Shown here: one piece after another, positions 1 through 9,200 of the stretch
How positions within the stretch are numbered: position 1 is the stretch's first letter
Layout of the letters: each line of letters begins with the position of its first letter
From: DATATV01 sp035551355
GTDB lineage: Bacteria > Actinomycetota > Actinomycetes > Mycobacteriales > Pseudonocardiaceae
Reading direction: 5' to 3'
Length of the DNA stretch: 64,000 bases
NCBI GenBank assembly: GCA_035551355.1
Contig: DASZNF010000053.1
Location: 1-64,000 of the forward strand
The notes under the pieces: generated by a model
Databases searched by the model: none
Seen by the model: only the letters and a program-made list of their open reading frames with translations
What the model was told of the DNA's origin: nothing
Position numbers and translations under genes: made by a program

Positions 1-654
1 GGCATCGCCGCCTACGGTTCGGCCGAGTCACGGCGCTGGGCCGAGCAGGCGGCCGAGGCCGGGTGCCCGGCGGTGATGTTGTTGCCGCCCAACGCCTATC
101 GCGCCGACGACCGCGCGGTGCTGGCCCACTACCGCGAGGTGGCCAAGGCAGGCCTGCCCATCGTGGCCTACAACAACCCGATCGACACCAAGGTCGACCT
201 GGTGCCCGAACTGCTGGCCGAGTTGTACGCCGAGGGCCTGATCGTTGGGGTGAAGGAGTTCTCCGGCGATGTCCGACGCAGCTACCGGATCGGCGAGCTG
301 GCTCCGGGCCTGGATGTGTTGTGCGGGGCCGACGACGTGAGTCTGGAGCTGGCGGTCAGCGGCTCGCCGGGCTGGGTCGCCGGGTACCCGAACGCGTTGC
401 CCAAGGCCGGCGTCGAGCTGTGGCAGGCCGCCTCCGCGCACGATCTGGACCGGGCGCTGCCGTTGTACCGGCAGCTGCATCCGTTGCTGCGCTGGGATTC
501 CCGCACCGAGTTCGTGCAGGCGATCAAGCTGTCCATGGACATCGCGGGCCGCTACGGCGGGCCGTGCCGGGCGCCCCGGGTGCCGCTGACCCCGGAGCAG
601 GAGAAGACGGTGCGCCAGGCCACCGAAACCGCGCTCGCGGAAGGACTGCGCTGA
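1..654 (+). CDS. DapA-family lyase/deaminase (partial, 5' end outside window)
   Basis: Class I aldolase-type TIM barrel of the dihydrodipicolinate synthase family. The reading frame is open from base 1, so the N-terminus lies outside the window; 217 residues are visible. The conserved YNNP motif (Tyr at visible residue 57) and the Schiff-base lysine in GVKEFSG (Lys85) are intact. It ends 2 bp before a hydroxyproline epimerase and is followed by a GntR regulator. In that context the usual role is 1-pyrroline-4-hydroxy-2-carboxylate deaminase, which acts on oxidised D-4-hydroxyproline. The family is certain; the substrate is inferred from the neighbours. Lysine-biosynthetic DapA is less likely. 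Confidence 0.85.
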   Translation, partial: GIAAYGSAESRRWAEQAAEAGCPAVMLLPPNAYRADDRAVLAHYREVAKAGLPIVAYNNPIDTKVDLVPELLAELYAEGLIVGVKEFSGDVRRSYRIGELAPGLDVLCGADDVSLELAVSGSPGWVAGYPNALPKAGVELWQAASAHDLDRALPLYRQLHPLLRWDSRTEFVQAIKLSMDIAGRYGGPCRAPRVPLTPEQEKTVRQATETALAEGLR

Positions 655-656
655 GC

Positions 657-1658
657 ATGCGGGCCAACCGGGTTTTCCACGCGGTCGACTCGCACACCGA
701 GGGCATGCCCACCCGGGTGATCACCGGTGGGGTGGGCCTGATCCCCGGCGACACCATGTTCGATCGGCGCCGCCATTTCATGGCGAACCTGGACCACATC
801 CGGCAGTTGCTGATGTTCGAGCCGCGCGGACACTCCTCGATGAGCGGCGCGATCCTGCAGCCGCCGACCCGGCCGGACGCGGATTGGGGCGTGGTGTTCA
901 TCGAGGTGTCCGGCTGCCTGCCGATGTGCGGGCACGGCACCATCGGCGTGGCCACCGTGCTGGTGGAGACCGGTATGGTCGAGGTGACCGAGCCGGTGAC
1001 CACGATCCGGCTGGACACCCCGGCCGGGCTGGTGGTCGCCGAGGTCGCGGTGTCCGACGGCGCGGCCCGCTCGGTGACCATCCGCAATGTGCCCTCCTTC
1101 GCCCTGGGCCTTGACCGCACAGTGGACGTCGACGGACTGGGCGAGGTGCGCTACGACCTGGCCTTCGGCGGCAACTTCTACGCCATCGTCGAACTGGAAC
1201 AGCTGGGTATTCCGTTCGACCGCAACGAAAAGCAGCGGTTGCTGGACGCCGGACTGTCCATCATGGACGCCATCAACAAACAGGATCGCCCGGTGCACCC
1301 GGTGAATCCGGAGATCACCGACTGCCACCACGTGTACCTGGCCGCGCCCGGCTCGACCGCCCGGCACTCCCGGCACGCCATGGCCATCCACCCCGGCTGG
1401 TTCGACCGCTCCCCCTGTGGCACCGGCACCAGCGCCCGGATGGCCCAACTGCACGCGCGGGGCGAACTGCCGCTGCACACCGATTTCCGCAACGAGTCGT
1501 TCATCGGCACCCACTTCATCGGCCGGCTGGTGCAGGAGGCTAAGGTCGGCGGGCTGACCGCGGTGGTGCCGACCATCACCGGGCGGGCCTGGCTGACCGG
1601 GACCGCCCAGTACTTCCTGGACCCGGACGACCCGTTCCCCGCGGGTTTCCAGCTGTGA
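657..1658 (+). CDS. 4-hydroxyproline 2-epimerase / proline racemase family protein
   Basis: A 333-residue member of the proline racemase family. Both catalytic cysteines are present: Cys91 in LPMCGHGT and Cys254 in RSPCGTGTSA. The second Cys separates racemases/epimerases from trans-3-hydroxyproline dehydratases, which carry Thr there. The ATG at 657 follows the preceding stop by 2 bp, so translation is probably coupled; the frame is open further upstream, but that part overlaps the DapA-like gene. With a DapA-family deaminase and a GntR regulator beside it, interconversion of trans-4-hydroxy-L-proline and cis-4-hydroxy-D-proline is the best-supported reaction. Proline racemase activity cannot be excluded from sequence alone. 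Confidence 0.88.
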   Translation: MRANRVFHAVDSHTEGMPTRVITGGVGLIPGDTMFDRRRHFMANLDHIRQLLMFEPRGHSSMSGAILQPPTRPDADWGVVFIEVSGCLPMCGHGTIGVATVLVETGMVEVTEPVTTIRLDTPAGLVVAEVAVSDGAARSVTIRNVPSFALGLDRTVDVDGLGEVRYDLAFGGNFYAIVELEQLGIPFDRNEKQRLLDAGLSIMDAINKQDRPVHPVNPEITDCHHVYLAAPGSTARHSRHAMAIHPGWFDRSPCGTGTSARMAQLHARGELPLHTDFRNESFIGTHFIGRLVQEAKVGGLTAVVPTITGRAWLTGTAQYFLDPDDPFPAGFQL

Positions 1659-1674
1659 CCGGGAAGGGAGCACC

Positions 1675-2352
1675 GTGACGGACACCGAGGATCCGGTGGA
1701 ACTGGCGCTGCCCTCGGTGGGGGCCAGGCGCAACCTGCGCGAGGAGATCAGCCGCAACCTGCGGGCCGCGGTGATCTCCGGCGAGTTGCGCCCGGGCATG
1801 GTGTATTCGGCGCCGACGCTGGCCGCGCAGTTCGGCGTCTCGGCCACTCCGGTGCGCGAGGCCATGCTCGATCTGGCCAAGGAGGGCCTGATCGACGTGG
1901 TGCGCAACAAGGGTTTCCGGGTCACCGAACTGTCCGAAAAGGACCTCGACGACCTGTCCGAGCTGCGCGCGCTGATCGAGGTTCCCACGGTGCGCCGGAT
2001 CGCCGAGCAGGGCGTGCCGGAGCCGGTGGCGGCGCGGTTGCGGGAGATCGCCGCCGACCTCGAGGAGGCCTCGGCCCGCCGCGACCTGATCGCGCATGTG
2101 CGACTGGACATGGAGTTCCACCTGACGTTGCTGGCGCTCGCCGACAATCCGCGGCTGGTGGAAACGGTGGCCTCGCTGCGTTCGCGGTCCCGGATCTACG
2201 GATTGCGCGCGCTGGCCGACGCCGACGCGCTGGTGCCCTCTGCCCGCGAGCACGCCGAGTTGCTCGAGTTGGTACTCGCCGGGGACGCCGACGGCGCGGA
2301 AGCGTTGATGGACCGGCACATTCATCACGTGCGGGGCATCTGGGCCGAGTGA
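1675..2352 (+). CDS. GntR-family regulator, FCD subfamily
   Basis: A 225-residue cytoplasmic repressor-type protein. An N-terminal winged helix (about residues 20-85, with VSATPVREAMLDL as the recognition-helix region) precedes an all-helical FCD effector domain with the metal-binding pattern expected of that fold (EFHLTLLALADN, His residues near the C-terminus). It starts with GTG at 1675 behind the purine-rich GGGAAGGGAG. The gene lies 16 bp after the epimerase gene, so it most likely regulates the hydroxyproline operon it belongs to; the ligand is probably hydroxyproline or a catabolite (inference). A 28-bp palindrome overlaps its stop codon. Confidence 0.88.
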   Translation: MTDTEDPVELALPSVGARRNLREEISRNLRAAVISGELRPGMVYSAPTLAAQFGVSATPVREAMLDLAKEGLIDVVRNKGFRVTELSEKDLDDLSELRALIEVPTVRRIAEQGVPEPVAARLREIAADLEEASARRDLIAHVRLDMEFHLTLLALADNPRLVETVASLRSRSRIYGLRALADADALVPSAREHAELLELVLAGDADGAEALMDRHIHHVRGIWAE

Positions 2353-2372
2353 ACCGGCGCCGGTTCACTCGG
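2345..2372 (+). terminator. Perfect 28-bp palindrome at the end of the GntR gene
   Basis: Arms CCGAGTGAACCGGC and GCCGGTTCACTCGG are exact reverse complements with no spacer. The GntR stop codon (2350-2352) lies inside the left arm. The facing gene on the minus strand ends at 2477, so this is probably the terminator for the hydroxyproline operon. There is no T-tract, as is common in actinomycetes. Confidence 0.6.
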
Positions 2373-2476
2373 TGCCGCCGCCGGATCGAGCCGGTGGCCA
2401 GTAGGCGAATCCGGTCGCCGCGGCCGGGCCGCCGGCCACCCGCGCCCACACCGCCCGGTCCGGCGCCGAGTGTCCA

Positions 2477-3091
2477 TCACAGCCAGCCATTGTCCGCGGC
2501 GACCCGGCTGGCCTCCACCCGGTTGCGGGCGCCGGTTTTCTGGATCGCGGCGGACAGGTAGTTGCGCACGGTGCCCTCGGACAGGTGCAGGCGCCCGGCG
2601 ATCTCGGTGGCCGTGGACCCGTCCACCGCGGCGGCCAGCACGTCCCTTTCCCGCTGGGACAACGGATTGCTGCCGGCGGTCAGCGCGGCGACGGCCAGCG
2701 CCGGGTCGATCACCCGCTCCCCCGCCAGTACCCGCCGGATGGCCGCGGCCAGCTGTTCCACCGGGCCGTCCTTGACCAGGAACCCGGCCACCCCGGCGTC
2801 CATGGCGCGGCGCAGATAGCCGGGTTTGCCGAAGGTGGTCAGGATCAGCACCCGGCAGTCCGGCCGGGCCGTGCGCAGCGATCTCGCCGCGGACAATCCG
2901 TCCAGGCCGGGCATTTCGATGTCCAGCAGGGCGATGTCCGGTTCGCTGCGCTCGGCCGCGACCAGCACCTGGTCTCCGGCGGCGACCTGGGCGACCACCT
3001 GGAGATCCGGTTCCAGGTCGAGCAACGCGGCCAGTGCGCCGCGCACCATGCCCTGGTCCTCGGCCAGCAGAATGCGGATCGGCGAGGTCAT
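2477..3091 (-). CDS. NarL/LuxR-type response regulator
   Basis: A 204-residue two-component regulator. The receiver domain (about 1-125) has the acidic pocket (LLAEDQG), the phosphoacceptor Asp in ALLDIEMPG, and the switch Lys in FLVKDG. The LuxR-type helix-turn-helix follows (LSQRERDVLAAAV to the C-terminus). The start codon overlaps the end of the upstream histidine kinase gene by 4 bp (ATGA), so the two are translationally coupled. It is the last gene of a four-gene unit with an ABC-2 exporter. The arrangement resembles Bacillus yvfRSTU and DesK/DesR-type modules; the regulator probably controls the exporter genes (inference). Confidence 0.92.
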   Translation of the reverse strand: MTSPIRILLAEDQGMVRGALAALLDLEPDLQVVAQVAAGDQVLVAAERSEPDIALLDIEMPGLDGLSAARSLRTARPDCRVLILTTFGKPGYLRRAMDAGVAGFLVKDGPVEQLAAAIRRVLAGERVIDPALAVAALTAGSNPLSQRERDVLAAAVDGSTATEIAGRLHLSEGTVRNYLSAAIQKTGARNRVEASRVAADNGWL

Positions 3092-4308
3092 GAGGCCCTA
3101 CCTTGCAGGTGTGCCTCCGGACGTCCGGAATGATCGGGGCGGGCCACCGGAAGTCGCGCGCTGACCCGGAAACCGTGCCCGGGCGCGGGTCCGGTGTCCA
3201 GCCGCCCGCCCAGCGCGGCGACCCGTTCGGCCAGTCCGGACAGTCCGTTGCCGCGCACCGGGTCCGCGCCCGGCCCGACCCCGTCGTCGTCGATTTCCAG
3301 GCACAGGCCGGATTCGTTGCGGTGCAGGCGGATTCCGCAGCTGCGGGCCCGGCTGTGCCGGACCACGTTGGTCGCGCCCTCCCGGGTCACCCAACCCAGC
3401 AGGGTGTCCAGTTCGGGCGGCAGCGGGGTGGCGTCCAGGTGCACGCTGACCTCGATTCCGGCCGCGGCCAGCATCGCCCGGGCCACGTCGACCTCCTCGG
3501 CCAGTTCGCGACGCCGGTAGCCGGTGACCGCCTCGCGCACCTCGGCCAGTGCTTGCTGGGCAACGGTTTCGATGTCGCCGACCTGTTCGGCGGCGGGCGT
3601 TCCCGGGGCGACCAGCCGGCGGGCCAGCTGGCTTTTCAGGGCGACGGTCGACAGGCTGTGGCCGAGCAGGTCGTGCAGGTCGCGGGCGAACCGCAGGCGT
3701 TCCTCGGTGACCGCCAGCCGGGCCAGGTCCGAGCGGGCCCGGCGCAGCTCGCCGACGAGCGTGCTGGTGCGCCGGAAGAACCACATCATGACGCCAAGGA
3801 AGAACGTGAGGCACAGGGAGTTGACCACCTCGTTGAGCCGGCCGCTTGGCGGCACGGCCAGGTAGGGCACGTTGCGGAACTCGGCGCCGAACTCGATCAG
3901 CGTGACCACCGCCAGCGCCGGGAACACCCAGCGCAGCGGCACCGACACCGCGCAGGCGATGCTCAGGTAGATCAGCAGGCCCTTGTACTGACCGCCCAGT
4001 CCGAGCGCCATGCCGATGGCGACCACCGCGACCCCGGCCAGCCAGGGCAGGATCCGGCGGAACTCGGCGGTGGTGGCCATGGCCAGCCAGGCGGTGCGGA
4101 TCCACAGCACGGCCAGCACCGCTTCCCCGGCCAGCACCGCGGCCATCGCCCAGGGCGACCAGCCACGGTGCGCCAGATCGCTGATCGGGTACATGTGGAA
4201 GGACTGCATCAGGATGAGGAAGCCCAGCCAGCGCGCCCGGCGCCGGCGGCTGGGCTCCGCCCCGCGCCGGGACATCCCCCCGAAGATCGACTCTGCCGCA
4301 CCCACCAT
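3088..4308 (-). CDS. Membrane sensor histidine kinase (HisKA_3)
   Basis: A 406-residue sensor kinase. About five or six hydrophobic segments occupy residues 25-190 (for example WLGFLILMQSF and LTFFLGVMMWFF). A HisKA_3 dimerisation domain follows, with the phosphoacceptor His in RDLHDLLGHSLS, then a C-terminal HATPase domain (EIDDDGVGPG and GLSGLAERV). There is no large extracellular sensor, as in DesK-like kinases that sense through the membrane. It lies 56 bp downstream of the ABC permease gene and overlaps the response regulator gene by 4 bp. The signal is unknown; membrane stress or an exported compound is plausible. Confidence 0.9.
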   Translation of the reverse strand: MVGAAESIFGGMSRRGAEPSRRRRARWLGFLILMQSFHMYPISDLAHRGWSPWAMAAVLAGEAVLAVLWIRTAWLAMATTAEFRRILPWLAGVAVVAIGMALGLGGQYKGLLIYLSIACAVSVPLRWVFPALAVVTLIEFGAEFRNVPYLAVPPSGRLNEVVNSLCLTFFLGVMMWFFRRTSTLVGELRRARSDLARLAVTEERLRFARDLHDLLGHSLSTVALKSQLARRLVAPGTPAAEQVGDIETVAQQALAEVREAVTGYRRRELAEEVDVARAMLAAAGIEVSVHLDATPLPPELDTLLGWVTREGATNVVRHSRARSCGIRLHRNESGLCLEIDDDGVGPGADPVRGNGLSGLAERVAALGGRLDTGPAPGHGFRVSARLPVARPDHSGRPEAHLQGRAS

Positions 4309-4364
4309 CGACTCCCGTGTCCGAACGCGAACCTACGGCCAAACCACGCGCAGTGCCAGCGGCG

Positions 4365-5096
4365 TCACCGGGCCACGTTGGCCCGGCGGTAGCCGAGCAC
4401 GGCCAGCCCGGTGAATCCGGCCAGCCAGGCGGCCAGCACCAGCCCGTCGGCGGCCAGCGGCGCCTGGCCCTCGACGATCCGCCAGCCCAGGTCGGCCAGC
4501 CGGTTGGACGGCAGCACCCGCGCGATGTCCCGCAACGCGCTGGGCAGCGCGCTGACCGGCATCCACAGCCCGCCGATGGCGGACAGGAAGATCAGCAGCC
4601 CGTACATCACGGCGAACGCCGACGCGTCGTCGGTGAGGTAGCCGATGACCGCGCCCAGCGCGGCGAACGGGGCGGTGCCCAGCAACAGCAGCGCACCGAT
4701 GCCCAGCCACTGCCCGGCGGACAGGCGCACCCCGTGATCCAGCACGGCGGTCAGGTCGACCAGCGCGATGGCCGGGATCGCGGACAGCATGGCGGACAAC
4801 AGTTTCGCGCCGATCACCGTGCCCGGCCGGATCGGCATGATCTTCAGTTGCCGCAGCCAGCCGTTGCCGCGTTCCTGCGCGATGCGCGGGCCGGTGGTCA
4901 TCATGGCCGCGCCGATACTGCCCATGGCCGCCATGGAGATCATCAGTTCCAGCGCGGCCGGGGGCCCGGACTGCGGCTGGTTGCCGAACAGATTGGTGAA
5001 CAACAGATACATGCCGATCGGCAGGCAAAGCATCAGGATGAGGAACCTCTTGTCGGCCAGCATTCGCCGGATCTCCAGGCGCAGCAGGTAGAACAT
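4365..5096 (-). CDS. ABC-2 type exporter permease
   Basis: A 243-residue permease with six predicted hydrophobic segments, beginning with a cytoplasmic helix (MFYLLRLEIRRMLADKRF) and TM1 (FLILMLCLPIGMYLLF). I chose the ATG at 5096 because GGAG sits about 8 nt upstream; a TTG at 5111 would add five residues. It follows the ATPase gene after 27 bp, so the two proteins should form one exporter. The substrate is unknown. Linkage to a two-component system suggests drug, peptide or lipid export. Confidence 0.87.
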   Translation of the reverse strand: MFYLLRLEIRRMLADKRFLILMLCLPIGMYLLFTNLFGNQPQSGPPAALELMISMAAMGSIGAAMMTTGPRIAQERGNGWLRQLKIMPIRPGTVIGAKLLSAMLSAIPAIALVDLTAVLDHGVRLSAGQWLGIGALLLLGTAPFAALGAVIGYLTDDASAFAVMYGLLIFLSAIGGLWMPVSALPSALRDIARVLPSNRLADLGWRIVEGQAPLAADGLVLAAWLAGFTGLAVLGYRRANVAR

Positions 5097-5123
5097 GGCT
5101 CTACTCCACAAGTTTCTCGATGG

Positions 5124-6005
5124 TCAGCGGGTGAGGGCGAGGAAGGCGTCTTCCAGGTCGACGCCGGACACCTCGAGGTCGGGCACCCGGTCGCGGGCGG
5201 CGAACAGGGCCCGCACGGTGGCCTCGGCGTCCCGGGTCCGCAGGGTGACCGCGGGGCCGCGGGTCTCCACGGCGGTGACTCCGGGCAGCCGCTCCAGCCC
5301 GGCGCGGCCGGCGCCGCCCGCGCTGAACCGCACGGTGGATCCGCCGGCTGCGCGTTTGATTTCGGCCGGGGTGCCCTCGGTGAGCACCCGGCCACCGGCG
5401 ATGACCACCACCCGGTCGGCGTTCTCGTCGGCCTCTTCCAGATAGTGGGTGGCGAACAGCACGGTGCGGCCCTGCTCGGCGTAGCCGCGGATGTTGGCCC
5501 AGAACGTCCGCCGCGACGCCACATCCATCGCGGCCGTCGGCTCGTCCAGCACCAGCAGGTCCGGGTCACCGGCCACGGCCAGGGCGAAGCGCAGTCGCTG
5601 CGACTGCCCGCCGGAGAGCTTGTCCACCCGGCGGCGGGCCAGCCCGGTCAGGTCGGCGTCGGCCAGCAGATCCGCCAGCGGGCGCGGATTGGGGTAGAGC
5701 CTGCGGGTCAGCTCGATCAGCCCGGCCACCGGCACGCCGGGCATCAGCCCGCCGTTCTGCAACATCGCGCCCACCTGCCCTGCCGCCACGGTCTGCCCGG
5801 GCGGCCGGCCCAGTACGGCGATCCGGCCCGCGTCCGGGGTGAGCAGCCCGAGCAGCAGGCTCACCGTGGTGCTCTTGCCCGCTCCGTTGGGGCCCAGCAA
5901 CGCCACCGTCTGGCCGGCGGCGATGGTCAGGTCCAGCCCGTCCACCGCGCGCACCGCGCCGAAAGTCCTTGTCACACCGGTGAAATCCACCGCGATCTCG
6001 GTCAT
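5124..6005 (-). CDS. ABC transporter ATP-binding protein
   Basis: A 293-residue ATPase with all nucleotide-binding motifs: Walker A (LLGPNGAGKST), Q-loop region (GAMLQNGG), signature (LSGGQSQRLRFA), Walker B (LLVLDEPTAAMD) and the switch His (FATHYLEEADE). A regulatory C-terminal region of about 80 residues is typical of DrrA/CcmA-like drug exporter ATPases. It is the first gene of the minus-strand unit ATPase-permease-kinase-regulator. The promoter must lie in 6006-6242, back-to-back with that of the GH92 gene. Confidence 0.93.
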   Translation of the reverse strand: MTEIAVDFTGVTRTFGAVRAVDGLDLTIAAGQTVALLGPNGAGKSTTVSLLLGLLTPDAGRIAVLGRPPGQTVAAGQVGAMLQNGGLMPGVPVAGLIELTRRLYPNPRPLADLLADADLTGLARRRVDKLSGGQSQRLRFALAVAGDPDLLVLDEPTAAMDVASRRTFWANIRGYAEQGRTVLFATHYLEEADENADRVVVIAGGRVLTEGTPAEIKRAAGGSTVRFSAGGAGRAGLERLPGVTAVETRGPAVTLRTRDAEATVRALFAARDRVPDLEVSGVDLEDAFLALTR

Positions 6006-6125
6006 GGGGAAAACGGTAGGCGGGCGGCGGCGGGCCGGTTAGTGCCGCGCATCAGCAGTTCCACATGACACCTGTCATGTTCGCTTCCGGCCTCGCGACC
6101 ACGCCTTTTTGTCCAGTCTTGTCCA

Positions 6126-6178
6126 TTGACAACGTTGCCAGAGCGACTTGAGACTTGATCGCGTTGCCAACGTTGTCA
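6126..6178 (+). promoter_or_regulatory. Twin LacI-type operators with -35 box upstream of GH92 gene
   Basis: Two near-identical 14-bp palindromes, TGACAACGTTGCCA (6127-6140) and TGCCAACGTTGTCA (6165-6178), both centred on AACGTT and 38 bp apart centre to centre. This central-CG, AACGTT-core form is typical of LacI-family operators in actinomycetes. A consensus -35 hexamer TTGACA (6126-6131) overlaps the first copy, with a weak -10 candidate near 6149-6155. Repression by a LacI-family sugar regulator encoded elsewhere is inferred. The rest of 6006-6242 shows no gene. Confidence 0.6.
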
Positions 6179-6242
6179 TCCCGGATCGCGGCTCGACCGG
6201 ACGCACGTCGGCGCCCGTCCACCGATCCCCGAGGGAGCCTCC

Positions 6243-9200
6243 GTGGCCGTCGTGTCCCGCCGCCTGATCCCGCTCGCCACGGCCGTGGTGGTCGCCGTCG
6301 CCGGCTTCGCGGCTCCCGCCGCGGCCGGTCCGGCACCGGCCGGCTCGCCCTCGTTCCGGACCTCGTTCGAGCCGGCCGATCCGCAGCCCACCTGGCAGAG
6401 CACCCCGGAAACCGGCGCGAACGGCGAACCCGAGGTCTCCGGAGTGGTTCCGGGTGGCGCCGGGCTGCCGGACGCGGCCACCCCGTCCGCCGTCACCGGG
6501 ACCGGCACCGAACCCGCCGGCCACGGACCCGGCACGGCGTTCGACCACGACCCCGCCACCGCCTGGCAGGTGCCCGCGGTGACCGGCACGCTCACCGCCG
6601 ATTTCCCGGCCGCGATCACGATCGCCGACTACACCCTCACCTCGGCCGCCGACAACCCGGCCGCCGACCCGCGGGCCTGGACCCTGCAGGGCTCGGCCGA
6701 CGGGACGCACTGGCAGGCCGTCGACGACCAGCGCGGCCAGGACTTCACCCAGCGCGGGCAGACCCGGGTGTTCACCGTGGCGCATCCGAGCGCCTACCAG
6801 CACTACCGGCTGGCCGTCACGGCGAACCACGGTGACCCGGTCCTGCAACTGGCCGAGATCGCGCTGGCCCCGCACCCGACCGCCGCGCCGGGCATGACGG
6901 CCTCGGTCGGCAGCGGACCCGGCGCGGGGCCGACCATCACCCCCGGCCAGGGCTTCACCGGCACGCATTCCCTGCACTACGAGGGCTGGCAGACCGGCGA
7001 CCGCGGCTCCGCGACCGACCGGCTCTACCTGCTGTCCCAGCCGGTGCGCCGGACCACCCGGCTGTCGTATGTGGTCTTTCCCGAGTTCACCGGGAACGAC
7101 ACCACCTACCCGAGCACCTACCTGGCCCTGGATCTGGTGTTCACCGACGGCACCCGGCTGAGCCAACTGCCCGCGACCGATCAGAACGGCGTGCCGGTCA
7201 CCGCCGCCGGGCAGGGTGCGGCCAAGACGCTGCACACCGGGCAGTGGAACCAGGTCAGCGTCGACCTGGGCGCGGTCGCGGCCGGAAAGACCATCCAGCG
7301 GGTCCTGCTGACCTGGGCCGGACCGGGCGGGCCGGCGCACTTCTCCGGCTGGATCGACGACATCGCCATCGCCGACGCCCCCGCAGGTTCGTGTGCCGGG
7401 CAGAGCCTGACCAACTGCGTGGTGACCACCCGTGGCACCAACTCCTCCGGTGACTACTCGCGCGGCGCCACCATCCCCGCCGCCGCGCTGCCGCACGGCT
7501 TCAACTTCTGGACCCCGGTCACGGACGCGTCCTCAACCACCACGATCTACCAGTACGCCAGCGACAACACCCCGGCGGGACGGCCGGAGATCCAGGCGTT
7601 CTCGGTCAGCCACGAGGCCAGTCCGTGGGTGCAGGACCACCAGACCTTCCAGGTCATGCCGTCCACTTCGGACACTCCGGCCACGGCCGACCGGACGGCG
7701 CGCGAGCTGACCTTCAGCCACGACAACGAGTCGGCCCGCCCGGACCAGTACGCCGTCACGTTCGACAACGGACTGAACGTCAAGATGACACCCACCGATC
7801 ACGCCGCGGTGTTCCAGTTCCGGTTCCCGGCGGGCGGCGACAGCCTGATCTTCGACAACATCAACGGCAACACCGGCATCACGATCGACCCGGCGACCGG
7901 GGTCGTCTCCGGCTACTCCGACGTCAGTGGTTTCTGGGGCGCACCCAGGATGTTCGTCTACGCCACGTTCGACCGGCCGATGACCGGCACCGGCCCGCTC
8001 GCCGGGGGCAGCGGGAAGGCGTCGTACGCGGGTTTCGCCCTCGGCGCCGACCGCACGCTGACCATGCGGATCGCCACCTCGTTCCTCGGCGTCGACCAGG
8101 CAGGGCACAACCTGGAACTGGAGGTCGGCAACCAGACCTACGACCAAGTGCACGCCACGGCGCAGCGGGTCTGGAACCGGCAGCTGGGCGTGATCACCGT
8201 GGACGGCGCGCCCGAGGACCAGCTGGAATCGTTGTACTCCAGCCTCTACCGGCTCAACCTGTACCCGGACGAATTGGCCGAGAACACCGGCACCGCCGGC
8301 CGCCCGGTCTACCAGTACGCCAGCCCCTACGCTCCGGCCACCGGGACGAACACGCCGACCACGACCGGCTCGGCGATCAAGACCGGCCAGCCCTACGCCA
8401 ACGAGGGCTTCTGGGACACCTACCGCAGCGAATGGTCGCTGGACTCACTGCTGTACCCGACGCTGACCGGGAAGATGATCGACGGGTTCGTGCAGCAGTA
8501 CCGGGACAGCGGCTGGGTCGGGCAGTGGACCTCACCCGGCTATCTCGGCTTCAGCGGCACCAGTTCCGATGTGGCCATCGCCGACGCCTACCTGCGCGGT
8601 GTCACTGATTTCGACGTGGCCGACGCCTACGAGGCCGCGACAAGGGACGCGATGTCGCCCTCCAGCGGCCTGAACGGACGACCCGACGTGCAACAGACGA
8701 CGTTCCTGGGCTACACCCCGTCCGACACCGGCTCCAGTGCCTCGGCCTCGCTGGAGGACTGGATCGCCGACTACGGCATCGCGCAGATGTCGCTGAAGCT
8801 CTACCAGACGAGCAAACCGAACGACCCGAAGCGCCAGGAGTACCTGGCCAACTACCACTACTTCCTCGACCGCTCCACGAACTACGCGAACCTCTTCGAT
8901 CCGCAGACCGGCTTCTTCCAGCCCAAGACCGCGACCGGCCAGTGGGCGGAAGCGGCCGGCGCCTACGATCCGCTGAACTGGAACGCGACCGACTACACCG
9001 AGGGCGACGGCTGGACGTACGCGTTCTCCGTGCCCGAGGACGGCGCCGGCCTGGCCGCGCTCTACGGCGGCCGGGCGGGGCTGGACAACAAGCTCGACCA
9101 GTTCTTCTCGACCCGGGAAACCGCGCAGTACGGCGGGGCGTTCGGCGGGGCGTACCACGAAATGTTCGAAAGCCGCGACGACCAGTTCGGCCAGTGGGCG

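Noticed and set aside
63..656. Long open frame upstream of the epimerase start
   Set aside because: It is in frame with the epimerase but overlaps the well-supported DapA-family gene and encodes Arg/Gly-rich low-complexity sequence, a typical high-GC shadow.
4317..6068. Plus-strand frame rich in Gln/His opposite the ABC exporter genes
   Set aside because: Composition is that of the reverse strand of Leu/Ala codons; the minus-strand genes carry all ABC motifs.
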